Assembly: GCA_023391695.1 (NCBI GenBank) | Contig: JAEWAK010000057.1 | Location: 16,123 to 80,122, forward strand | Direction of reading: 5' to 3' | Source of the DNA: Bacillota bacterium | GTDB lineage: Bacteria > Bacillota > Clostridia > Lachnospirales > Lachnospiraceae | DNA: 64,000 nucleotides | Shown here: in pieces, positions 24,521 through 33,149 of the stretch | Position numbering within the stretch: position 1 is the stretch's first letter | How the letters are laid out: the number at the start of each line of letters is the position of its first letter | Program-made: the position numbers and the translations under genes | The notes under the pieces: generated by a model | Seen by the model: the letters and a program-made list of their open reading frames with translations, nothing else | Told to the model about the DNA's origin: nothing | Database searches by the model: none

Positions 24521-26653
24521 ATGGCATATACGGACGGCAGTTTTGAAAATAATTTTATGCAGAACAGGGAACTATCCTGGCTGAAATTTAATGAGAGGGT
24601 ACTTCTTGAAGCCCAGGATGAAATTGTACCCCTTTATGAACAATTGAAATTTATCTCCATATTTACAAGTAATCTGGACGAGTTTTACATGGTACGTGTG
24701 GGATCTATTACCGATTTATCTTTAATGGAGAATAACAGTATCGATAATAAAACAGGTATGAGTCCAAAGCAGCAGCTGGCAAAAATATTTGAAAATACCT
24801 TACCCTTATATCAGTTAAAAGACGGATTATTTGGGAAAGTGGAAGGAAAACTGAGGGAATTCGGTGTAGGTAATTTAGGGCTGGCGGAACTGGAAAAGCC
24901 GGAAAAAAAATATATTGACCGGTATTACCAAAGCGATATTTTACCAATACTGTCTCCCCAGGTCATTGATTCCCGCCATCCTTTTCCACATCTTATGAAC
25001 AAAGGACTTTACATAGTTTGTGTATTTCAGGGAGAAGATATGAAATTCGGACTGATTCCCATCTCACAGTCACTGCCCAGGTTTGTTTTATTGCCGGGAA
25101 ACCAGACCCGTTATGTCATGACGGAAAAAATAGTATTAGACCATACGGCGGAAATCTTTGGTATGTATAAAGTAGAGTGTGCGGCTATTATATCTGTCAC
25201 CAGGAATGCGGATATAAGCCCGGAGGATGAAATTTTTGAAGTAGATGATGATTTCAGGGTACGTATGAAGAAGGTCCTGAAGAAACGGGCAAGGCTTTCC
25301 CCTGTCAGAATGGAAGTACAGGGACATTTAAGCAAGGCACTCATGGGTTTTCTGCTGGACAAGCTTGGTATCGGCAAAGAGCAGGTTTTTACCTGTGATT
25401 CACCAATCGTTATGAATTATGTCTTTGAACTTTCTTCAAAACTCCCGAACGTTTTGTTAAAGCAGCTCAGTTATCCTGCTTTTGAACCAAATTATCCTGT
25501 ATTCTTAAACCGAAATGAAAGCATTACGAACCAGTGCAGGAAAAAGGATATCCTGCTGTTTTATCCTTATCACCAGATGGAACCGTTTTTGCACCTGTTG
25601 AAAGAAAGTGCCCAGGATCCCAATGTAATATCCATCAAGATAACCATTTACCGGTTGTCCAGAAACTCCAGGATAATTGATTATCTTTGTACTGCGGCGG
25701 AAAATAATAAAGAAGTTACCGTCCTCGTGGAATTAAAAGCAAGATTTGACGAAGAAAACAATATTGAATGGGCAGAACGCCTGGAAGAAGCCGGCTGTAA
25801 TGTCATATACGGTTTTGAAGGGTTTAAGGTACATTCCAAGATATGCCTTATTACACGGCGCGACAGAAATAAAATCATGTATATCACCCAGGTCGGTACC
25901 GGCAACTATAATGAAAAGACGGCAAAACTTTATACGGACCTGTCTTTGATCACAGCCAATCAGGATATGGGACAGGAAGCTAGTGAATTCTTTAAGAACA
26001 TGTCCATATCCAATTTAAAAGGACAGTACAATAACCTTTTCGTGGCACCTTATTCCTTTAAAAATAATATGCTCGCCCTGATGGATTATGAAATAGAGAA
26101 AGCAAAACGGGGGGAGAGTTCAGGTATTATTATTAAATCCAACTCCTTAACGGATAAGGATATTATTACGAAACTGTCGGAAGCCTCTGAGGCCGGCGTG
26201 GAAGTGAAACTGATCATCCGTGGAATCTGCTGTTTGCTGCCGGGAATCAAAGGCAGAACGGAAAATATTATGGTCACCAGCATAGTGGGACGGTTCCTGG
26301 AACACTCCAGAATCTACTGTTTTGGTAAAGAGAAGGATATCCGGCTGTATATTTCATCTGCTGATATGATGACCAGGAATACTTCCAGAAGGGTTGAGAT
26401 TGCCTGCCCCATCCTGGATGCGGATATCCGGGAGCAGATATTGCATATACTGGATATTCAGTTTAAAGATAATGTGAAGGCAAGGCTTTTGGGAAGTGAC
26501 GGCATCTACAGGAAAAAAGAGTTAGACGGTGAAAACTCCCTCGACAGCCAGCAATATTTTATTGAAGAAGTAATATCCCAGAACAGCCAGAATACCAAAC
26601 CAAATTACCTGTTCCGGAAACTAATGAGTACTTTTACGAAAGACCATTCGTAA
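24521..26653 (+). CDS. ppk1: Polyphosphate kinase 1
   Basis: This enzyme makes inorganic polyphosphate from ATP. The 710-residue protein shows the four-domain PPK1 layout, starting with NRELSWLKFNERVL. The autophosphorylated histidine is His438 in FKVHSK, and the second essential histidine is His595 in LEHSRI, both at the expected positions. ATG at 24521 is preceded by AAAGGAGAA inside the ppx 3' end. It is co-transcribed with ppx behind the PhoP-box-like array, and a terminator follows 170 bp downstream. Confidence 0.95.
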   Translation: MAYTDGSFENNFMQNRELSWLKFNERVLLEAQDEIVPLYEQLKFISIFTSNLDEFYMVRVGSITDLSLMENNSIDNKTGMSPKQQLAKIFENTLPLYQLKDGLFGKVEGKLREFGVGNLGLAELEKPEKKYIDRYYQSDILPILSPQVIDSRHPFPHLMNKGLYIVCVFQGEDMKFGLIPISQSLPRFVLLPGNQTRYVMTEKIVLDHTAEIFGMYKVECAAIISVTRNADISPEDEIFEVDDDFRVRMKKVLKKRARLSPVRMEVQGHLSKALMGFLLDKLGIGKEQVFTCDSPIVMNYVFELSSKLPNVLLKQLSYPAFEPNYPVFLNRNESITNQCRKKDILLFYPYHQMEPFLHLLKESAQDPNVISIKITIYRLSRNSRIIDYLCTAAENNKEVTVLVELKARFDEENNIEWAERLEEAGCNVIYGFEGFKVHSKICLITRRDRNKIMYITQVGTGNYNEKTAKLYTDLSLITANQDMGQEASEFFKNMSISNLKGQYNNLFVAPYSFKNNMLALMDYEIEKAKRGESSGIIIKSNSLTDKDIITKLSEASEAGVEVKLIIRGICCLLPGIKGRTENIMVTSIVGRFLEHSRIYCFGKEKDIRLYISSADMMTRNTSRRVEIACPILDADIREQILHILDIQFKDNVKARLLGSDGIYRKKELDGENSLDSQQYFIEEVISQNSQNTKPNYLFRKLMSTFTKDHS

Positions 26654-26823
26654 AACGATGCTGTTAAAGGCTCCTGTTTAATCTGATACAATCAGTATAC
26701 GGCATTCATAGCGGATATTAACATTCCACTTTGCTGTATACCCATAACCTATTACACAGCTATGCTGATAGGTTAAAAATGTGTTGTTTCAATATATTTG
26801 GAATATTTCTGTAATGAATAAAG
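26654..26823. other. Gap after ppk1
   Basis: No gene was seen. A small 7-bp hairpin AACCTAT/ATAGGTT (26746-26752 with 26768-26774) is the only structure before the terminator that follows. Confidence 0.4.
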
Positions 26824-26880
26824 TGTACCCGGAGGAGGAATAAGCTATCAGCAGTTCCTAACCTTCCAGGGTACATTTTT
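26824..26880 (+). terminator. Terminator of ppx-ppk1
   Basis: TGTACCC (26824-26830) pairs with GGGTACA (26869-26875), extended inward by GGAGG with CCTTCC; a T-run follows (26876-26880 and 26882-26886). Confidence 0.7.
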
Positions 26881-27178
26881 CTTTTTGTTTTATAAGTAAT
26901 TCCGTGAAATTTCTGTGAAAGAATAAACCCACTTAACTAAAATATAAACACCAAAATTATTCAACAGACACCTGCAAAAGGAGCCGGAACCTGTAATACC
27001 GGTGGTCACCGGCAGCAGGCGGCACACTTACGCCAGGGGAAATTCACATTAAAGTGACAGCGCGTCAGACTCTTTCCTGTCTACTAAAAAAATGACACCT
27101 TATATAAAATATATACGTTTTTTTCATTGGATTAATTTTATATGATTGATTTATCAGATGACAGATGGAGGAATCAGT
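26881..27178. other. Upstream region of sugar locus II with dispersed 19-mer
   Basis: The gap holds a CCGGTG/CACCGG hairpin (about 26999-27012) and the 19-mer taaagtgacagcgcgtcag at 27050-27068, identical to the copy 158 bp before the locus I binding-protein gene promoter. An AT-rich stretch (27098-27117) may contain the -10 element of the permease operon, but I cannot assign it with confidence. Confidence 0.45.
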
Positions 27179-28141
27179 ATGGCTAAAGCAGTTATAAAAT
27201 CTACGGGAAATCAGCCGGGAGGGGAGCCTGGAACCGGTAAAACCATACAGAAGTGGTGGAACCAGCGCTTTCTGCAATTCATGGCCCTGCCGGGTATTCT
27301 ATGGATGATTGTATTTAATTACATACCTATGGGCGGTATTGTAATTGCTTTTAAGAAATTTAAAATTACCAGACCCATTTCAGAAGCACCCTGGGTGGGA
27401 TTTAAATATTTTCGGGAATTTTTTCAGGATTCTAATTTTGTGGATATTATGACCAATACTTTGGGCATCAGCCTTTTGAAGCTGGTGATAGGTTTCCCTC
27501 TGCCGATTGTCTTTGCATTATTGGTGAATGAAATAAGAGGAATGCGATTTAAGAAAATTTCTCAGACCATATCTTACCTTCCCCACTTTTTATCCTGGGT
27601 AGTGCTGGGCGGGATTTTAACCACCTGGCTTTCCAAAAACGGTATTATCAATGAACTTTTAATAGCCGTTAATATAATAAAACAACCGGTTTCCTTTCTG
27701 GGAGAACCGGGTTATTTCTGGCCATTGGCCTTAATAACGGACAGCTGGAAAGAACTTGGCTGGGGAGCAATTATTTATCTGGCCGCAATATCCGGCGTGG
27801 ACCAGCAGATTTATGAAGCAGCCACTGTAGACGGGGCTACGAAATTGAAGAAAATTATATATATCACGCTGCCTTCTATTACCGGTACCATAGCGATTAT
27901 GCTTATACTTCAGATTGCCGGACTAATGAATTCCAACTTTGACCAGATGATGAATTTAAAAAACCAGATTAATATATCCAGAAGCCAGGTAATTGATACT
28001 TATGTATACCAGGTAGGCATGACCATGGGAAAATACTCCTATGCAACGGCAGTAGGCCTGTTTAAATCAATTATAGCCTTAATACTGCTGTTAATCGGGA
28101 ATACATCATGTAAGAAACTGTTGGGCAGATCATTATACTAG
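27179..28141 (+). CDS. Sugar ABC transporter permease, LplB type (locus II)
   Basis: This is the first membrane subunit of the locus II importer. After a hydrophilic N-terminal tail of about 30 residues, six membrane segments follow, beginning with LPGILWMIVFNYIPMGG. The EAA loop is QIYEAATVDGATKLKKIIYI. The frame is open from 27146, but the ATG at 27179 has a GGAGGA site (27167-27172) and gives 320 residues. In contrast to locus I, the permease genes come before the binding-protein gene here. Confidence 0.9.
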   Translation: MAKAVIKSTGNQPGGEPGTGKTIQKWWNQRFLQFMALPGILWMIVFNYIPMGGIVIAFKKFKITRPISEAPWVGFKYFREFFQDSNFVDIMTNTLGISLLKLVIGFPLPIVFALLVNEIRGMRFKKISQTISYLPHFLSWVVLGGILTTWLSKNGIINELLIAVNIIKQPVSFLGEPGYFWPLALITDSWKELGWGAIIYLAAISGVDQQIYEAATVDGATKLKKIIYITLPSITGTIAIMLILQIAGLMNSNFDQMMNLKNQINISRSQVIDTYVYQVGMTMGKYSYATAVGLFKSIIALILLLIGNTSCKKLLGRSLY

Positions 28142-28156
28142 ACGGGAGGTTTCATT

Positions 28157-29065
28157 GTGAAGAAAACAATTAAAACGAAAATTAAACGGTCCAGGGGTAC
28201 GGTGGTTTTTGATACGTTTAACGATATTTTTATGGTACTGATCTGCTTTTTATGTCTGTATCCGATCTGGTATGTTATTGTAAATTCATTTAACGACGCA
28301 AAGGATGCCATGATGGGAGGAATTTACTGGTGGCCGAGAAAGTTTTCACTGGAAAATTATATTACGGTTTTTGAAGACAGCAGTGTAATACAGGCATTCA
28401 AGGTTACCATAGGAAAAACCTTATTCGGTACGCTGCTGAACGTATTTTTCACCGCCATGGTAGCCTATCCCTTATCGAAAAGTTATCTCATGGGAAGAAA
28501 AGTATATATGATGTTCGGAACGATTACCATGTTTTTTGCCGGAGGTTTAATACCGACCTTTATTTTATATAAACAGCTGAACCTTTTAAATAATTTTTTA
28601 GTATACATAATACCCGCTGCTTTTAATTTTTTTAATTTATTGATTTTTATAAACTTTTTCCGTGATATTCCGACATCTTTGGAGGAGTCTGCCAAAATAG
28701 ACGGTGCTAATGACTGGGGTATATTTATAAAGGTGATTTTGCCCTTATCCAAGCCGGTTCTTGCAACAATCGCACTATTTGCAGGTGTTGGGCAGTGGAA
28801 TGATTATTTCGGAGGGCTGATGTTTATGACAAACCGGGTTGATCTGGAGCCGATACAGACTTACCTGTACCGTATGGTAGCCCAGGTACAATCCAGCCAG
28901 ATGGCCCAGTCCATATCAGCTGCCAATATTACGGCCTCCGATACCACGTCCACATCCATCAAGCTGGCGGCTATGGTTATAACAACTTTGCCTATCTGCT
29001 GCGTTTATCCGTTCCTTCAGAAATATTTTGTAAAAGGAATGATGGTCGGCGCAGTTAAGGAATAA
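28157..29065 (+). CDS. Sugar ABC transporter permease, YtcP/LplC type (locus II)
   Basis: This is the second membrane subunit of the locus II importer, 302 residues, with six membrane segments, the EAA motif SLEESAKIDGANDWGIFIKV, and the typical C-terminus YFVKGMMVGAVKE. It starts with GTG at 28157, supported by GGGAGGT at 28144-28150. Fifteen bases separate it from the preceding permease gene. A hairpin-rich gap of 229 bp follows before the binding-protein gene. Confidence 0.9.
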   Translation: MKKTIKTKIKRSRGTVVFDTFNDIFMVLICFLCLYPIWYVIVNSFNDAKDAMMGGIYWWPRKFSLENYITVFEDSSVIQAFKVTIGKTLFGTLLNVFFTAMVAYPLSKSYLMGRKVYMMFGTITMFFAGGLIPTFILYKQLNLLNNFLVYIIPAAFNFFNLLIFINFFRDIPTSLEESAKIDGANDWGIFIKVILPLSKPVLATIALFAGVGQWNDYFGGLMFMTNRVDLEPIQTYLYRMVAQVQSSQMAQSISAANITASDTTSTSIKLAAMVITTLPICCVYPFLQKYFVKGMMVGAVKE

Positions 29066-29140
29066 TTAAAAAATAATAAAAGGGAGGAAAACAAGATTCA
29101 GTTATTGTTTGTGCTAAAAGGCAGGAACGAGGTAGGAGGT

Positions 29141-29277
29141 ATGCCGTATCGGCATGTTTGAAAGGGTTGAAGGAAAAATATAATAAAGGAAAGGAATGCC
29201 ACATACAGATTCTTTCAGCCTGCGAAACTAGTTTCGCATATTTATGTTGTGGCAGTACCGCAGACTTGTCTGCGGTA
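29141..29277 (+). promoter_or_regulatory. Three hairpins before the locus II binding-protein gene
   Basis: The gap holds ATGCCG/CGGCAT (29141-29155), the perfect 18-bp palindrome tgcgaaactagtttcgca (29221-29238), and a perfect 10-bp stem TACCGCAGAC/GTCTGCGGTA (29256-29265 with 29268-29277). None has a T-run. They may protect the binding-protein mRNA or mark an internal processing site. The last hairpin ends 17 bases before the ATG, and no strong ribosome-binding site is seen, so it could also affect translation. Confidence 0.5.
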
Positions 29278-29294
29278 TGCAATGGGTGTAAAAA

Positions 29295-30968
29295 ATGAAA
29301 AAAACTTACAAGAAAGCAGCGGCCTTTGCCCTGATCCTGGTTATGGTCTTTACTGGAGCCGGCTGCGGAAAAAAGAATGCAGCAACCGGTTCGGATGCGG
29401 TCAAAGACGGGACGGCGACGGTCCAGGAAGCAGCCGGATCAACTGGTACGGAAGGGGATGCCCTTCCCGGCTGGCAGAAGAATGCGGCCGATAAAGTGGA
29501 TTTGTCCTGGTATATTAATTTTTCCTGGTTTACCACACCCTGGGGTGAAAATTTGGTATCGAAAACAATTACGGAAGAAACGGGCTGTAATATAGAATTT
29601 GTAGTTCCGGCCGGAACCGAATCAGAAAAACTAAACTCTTTGATTGCCTCCGATTCCCTGCCTGATATACTTACCCTTGGCTGGTATGAACCCCAGGTAG
29701 GCCAGATGATTGAAGACGGTATGGTATATGCGCTGGATGAACTGGCAGATCAATATGACCTTTACTGGTATCAAGTTGCGGATAAAAGCCGTGTTGGCTG
29801 GTTTACACAGGATGACGGACATATTTACGGTTATCCGAATTCTTCCTTTTCACCGGCTGACTATGAAAAATATGACAATATCGCTTCCAACCAGACATTT
29901 TTAGTAAGGAAAGACATTTATGAAGCCATAGGAAGTCCTGATATGACGACACCGGAAGGCTTTATTGCTGCCGTTAAGGCTGCCGCTGAGAAATTCCCGG
30001 AAGTAAACGGCCAGCCCCTGATCCCCATCGGCGCCCATGAATTCACCAATACGGGTAACGTGTCCTTTGATCAGTATCTGGAAAACTTTTTAGCAGTTCC
30101 ATATGAAAAAGACGGAAAGTATTATGACAGGCTGACCGATCCCGAATTAGTCAGGTGGTTAAAGGCTTTCCGGGAATTAGGAGCCGAAGGATATTTATAT
30201 GACGATATCTTTATTGATAAGAGAGCCCAGATGGAAGAAAAAATAGCACAGGGGCGTTATTTCTGCATGTTATACCAGAGAACCGACTTAGCAGACCAGG
30301 AAAAGATTTTATATGCCAATGATCCGGACAGTATCTATATTGCAGTGGACGGACCGAAAAACAGCAAAGGTGATGCATATACCTTACCCGGCACCGGTAT
30401 CAACGGCTGGACCCTGACCATGATTTCGAAAAACTGCGAACGTCCTGACCGTGCAATCCAGTTATTTTCGTATTTAATGAGTGAACACGGACAGCTTATG
30501 ACCTGGTTGGGCGTGGAAGGAAAGACCTGGGATTATGTTGACGACGTTGCTACTATGAAACCGGAAGTCAGGGAGTTATTGACGAAAGACAGGGCGGAAT
30601 ATGATAAACAGTACGGAGCGGATTCCGCATACTGGATGTTCCAGGATAATGCAATGGCTCTTAAGTGGGCAGTACCGACGGCAGAACCCCTGGGGCAGAT
30701 GGAACGCTGGACCTATCCATATGTTATATCAACTTCCCAATATGATGTAACTTTGGCCGCGGATTCCGATGAAATGGATATCCAGACCCAGGCCGACAAT
30801 GAATGGGGCGTCGTATTACCGAAGCTTTTACTGGCAGGTTCGGAACAGGAATTTGACACAATCTGGTCGGATTATATGCAAAAGCGTAAAGATTACGGAT
30901 ACGGCCAGGTATTGTCGACCAAAACGGAAATGATGGATGAGGCCAAGGAGAAATTAGGAATTAAATAA
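29295..30968 (+). CDS. Sugar ABC transporter solute-binding lipoprotein (locus II)
   Basis: This 557-residue lipoprotein is the likely substrate receptor of the locus II importer. The signal peptide ends with the lipobox GAGC (cysteine near residue 24), followed by a short Ala/Gly/Thr-rich linker. The body resembles LplA/YtcQ-type family 1 binding proteins, with many tryptophans that often stack on sugars. The ATG at 29295 stands behind a weak GGGTG site. It is followed by a terminator, so the regulator genes downstream are probably transcribed separately. Confidence 0.87.
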   Translation: MKKTYKKAAAFALILVMVFTGAGCGKKNAATGSDAVKDGTATVQEAAGSTGTEGDALPGWQKNAADKVDLSWYINFSWFTTPWGENLVSKTITEETGCNIEFVVPAGTESEKLNSLIASDSLPDILTLGWYEPQVGQMIEDGMVYALDELADQYDLYWYQVADKSRVGWFTQDDGHIYGYPNSSFSPADYEKYDNIASNQTFLVRKDIYEAIGSPDMTTPEGFIAAVKAAAEKFPEVNGQPLIPIGAHEFTNTGNVSFDQYLENFLAVPYEKDGKYYDRLTDPELVRWLKAFRELGAEGYLYDDIFIDKRAQMEEKIAQGRYFCMLYQRTDLADQEKILYANDPDSIYIAVDGPKNSKGDAYTLPGTGINGWTLTMISKNCERPDRAIQLFSYLMSEHGQLMTWLGVEGKTWDYVDDVATMKPEVRELLTKDRAEYDKQYGADSAYWMFQDNAMALKWAVPTAEPLGQMERWTYPYVISTSQYDVTLAADSDEMDIQTQADNEWGVVLPKLLLAGSEQEFDTIWSDYMQKRKDYGYGQVLSTKTEMMDEAKEKLGIK

Positions 30969-30980
30969 TCGGTTTTAATG

Positions 30981-31024
30981 GGAAAAACAGCCTGATAATT
31001 GTATGTCATCAGGTTGTTTTTTCC
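30981..31024 (+). terminator. Terminator after the locus II binding-protein gene
   Basis: The stem GGAAAAACAGCCTGAT (30981-30996) pairs with ATCAGGTTGTTTTTTCC (31008-31024), with a T-rich 3' arm. A-rich and T-rich flanks suggest it may also work in the opposite direction. Confidence 0.8.
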
Positions 31025-31046
31025 AATGAAATTCATTATAATGTAA

Positions 31047-31143
31047 TTTATCGGAAGCTGTTTACAAACTTGCGGTAAAAGGCGGTACTTTTTACCGACG
31101 TGCATATAATTTATCGGAAGTTGATTTACAAACTTCCGATAAA
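31047..31143 (+). repeat. Dispersed intergenic repeat, copy 1
   Basis: This copy begins TATCGGAA and contains the core GGTAAAAGGCGG ... TTTTACCGACGTGCAT, shared with copies at 39298-39370 (reverse orientation) and 47199-47270. A perfect 13-bp hairpin, TTTATCGGAAGTT/AACTTCCGATAAA (31110-31122 with 31131-31143), forms its 3' end. It lies 64 bp before the sensor kinase gene. Confidence 0.6.
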
Positions 31144-31207
31144 GGTAAATAAAAAGACATTTTATAAGTTTTGACAACGTAAAAGCATATATCATTACGG
31201 AGGCATA

Positions 31208-33007
31208 ATGGAACAGATAAGAAGGAATTTTTCGTCCTTAAAATTAAGCCACAAATTTACTTTTCTCATTATGGCAATTATTGTTTTTCCCATGGTTATC
31301 CTTTCAACCCTGTTTTTTGACAATATTAAGGATTCCAGGATAACGGAAAAAATGAAAAACGTAGAGTTAAATTTCACCCAGAATTATAATCAGATTCAAA
31401 AAAATGTAGAAATGTGCCAGATGTCCACCCAGGTAATGATAAACAGTCAGAATTTCTGGAATTATGTTTTACGGTTTTGTCAAAAAGAAGATTTTAAAAC
31501 ACAGCAATTATTGAATTTTTATCAGACTGAAATAAAAGCCTTGGAAAAAATAGTAAACACCAATCCCTATTTATATCAGATAAGGGTCTATGCCGATTTT
31601 GACAAGATACCGGAAATGATGCCGATTCTCTATCGGAAGGACCGGATGAAGAGGCTGTCCTGGGCAAGGTACGGAGTACCGGCATCCGGGACCTGGCAGT
31701 TTGATTATGCGGATGAGATTTTTCCGACTTATTCCGCCTATGGGAGTGACCATCTGGTTTCCCTGGTTACCCGGAATCCTTTAGGCAATGGAATGGATGC
31801 GGTAATTGAAGTATCCACCAAGATGGAATTAATGTTTCCTCAGATCTATTCGCCCACCGAAGAGGAATGGACCTGCTTTGTGGATGAAAAAGGAAGATAT
31901 TATTTTGATTCCGCCTATGACTGCAGATGGTTTGATAATGTTTCGGATGTAATGCAGAAAATGCCCCGGGATCTGGAAGACATCGCATATGATACCATGA
32001 ATTTAGACGGGGAGCCGGTGGTGGTCTGTTATAAAAATGTAAAGGAATTAAACGGGTATCTGTTCCGGATTGTTTCCTTACAGGAGGACCTTGCAACCGT
32101 CAACCGTTTCCGGAATATTTTCTGGGGATGTTTTGTTGTTATTGTTATTGCATTGATATTTGTTTCCGATAAAATCGTGAAAATCATTCTGAAGCAGTTT
32201 TATATCATTATGGATACCGTGAGGATGGTACAAAAAGGTGATTTAGAGGTCCGTGTCCCGGCTTTCAGGGATGATGAAATAGGGGAACTGGGGCAGCAGA
32301 TCAATAAGATGCTGGGACGGATAAACCGTTTGATGGGCGATAATATCAAACGGGAAGTATTAGTAAAAAATACGGAAATCCGTGCTCTCCAGAACCAGAT
32401 CAATGCCCATTTTATATATAATGTACTGGAATCCATTAAAATGATGGCCGAGGTGGATGAAAAATATGAGATATCCGATGCCGTGACGGCTTTGGGAAAG
32501 CTCCTTCGTTACAGTATGAAATGGGTATCAAAGAATGTTACCGTCGGAGAAGAAATCGACTATATCAGGAATTACCTGGCATTAATCAATCTGCGGTTTG
32601 ATTATGAAATTTATTTATCCTTAAAAATTCCGGATATCATATATAAACAGGAGATTCCCAAGATGTCCCTGCAGCCCATTATAGAGAATGCCATTTACCA
32701 TGGAATTGAAGAGTTGGCGGAGGACACCAGCATATATATGAAAGGAATTATATATGAAAGTTACTGTACGATTGAAATTACGGACGCCGGGAGGGGAATG
32801 ACGGAGGAAGAAATCGTGCAGCTGCAGAAAAAAATTGAGGGAGAAATTGAAACGACAGGCAGTTCCGGCAATGGAATCGGATTAAAGAACGTCCAGGACC
32901 GGATTAAAATAAGTTTTGGTGAGGAGTATGGTATCAGTATAGCATCGAAAAAAGACTGCTATACGAAAGTAATAGTTAAAATTCCGTTTATTACGGAAAA
33001 TTCTTAG
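31208..33007 (+). CDS. YesM-type sensor histidine kinase (sugar locus II)
   Basis: This membrane sensor kinase is encoded directly before its likely partner regulator. Two membrane helices (about residues 18-38, and 302-322 with FVVIVIALIFV) flank an extracellular sensor domain, then a HAMP domain and the His_kinase box. The phosphorylated histidine is His401; the box reads QINAHFIYN, so the proline found in most members (NPHF) is alanine here. The ATPase domain contains IENAIYHGIEE, DAGRGM and GIGLKNVQDRI. The 599-residue protein starts at ATG 31208 behind ACGGAGG. Confidence 0.9.
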   Translation: MEQIRRNFSSLKLSHKFTFLIMAIIVFPMVILSTLFFDNIKDSRITEKMKNVELNFTQNYNQIQKNVEMCQMSTQVMINSQNFWNYVLRFCQKEDFKTQQLLNFYQTEIKALEKIVNTNPYLYQIRVYADFDKIPEMMPILYRKDRMKRLSWARYGVPASGTWQFDYADEIFPTYSAYGSDHLVSLVTRNPLGNGMDAVIEVSTKMELMFPQIYSPTEEEWTCFVDEKGRYYFDSAYDCRWFDNVSDVMQKMPRDLEDIAYDTMNLDGEPVVVCYKNVKELNGYLFRIVSLQEDLATVNRFRNIFWGCFVVIVIALIFVSDKIVKIILKQFYIIMDTVRMVQKGDLEVRVPAFRDDEIGELGQQINKMLGRINRLMGDNIKREVLVKNTEIRALQNQINAHFIYNVLESIKMMAEVDEKYEISDAVTALGKLLRYSMKWVSKNVTVGEEIDYIRNYLALINLRFDYEIYLSLKIPDIIYKQEIPKMSLQPIIENAIYHGIEELAEDTSIYMKGIIYESYCTIEITDAGRGMTEEEIVQLQKKIEGEIETTGSSGNGIGLKNVQDRIKISFGEEYGISIASKKDCYTKVIVKIPFITENS

Positions 33008-33149
33008 CAGTGCGGCAGAATTCCCGGGTTTTTTGCTGCGGGGCCGGCATTTTTGAAATAGGGATCTGCAATTTGCCGGCATGATGCATTCGGCCGATTC
33101 ACGCCGGGCTGCCAACGGGTGCACTGCCTGAGTATAGGGGAGGATTTAT

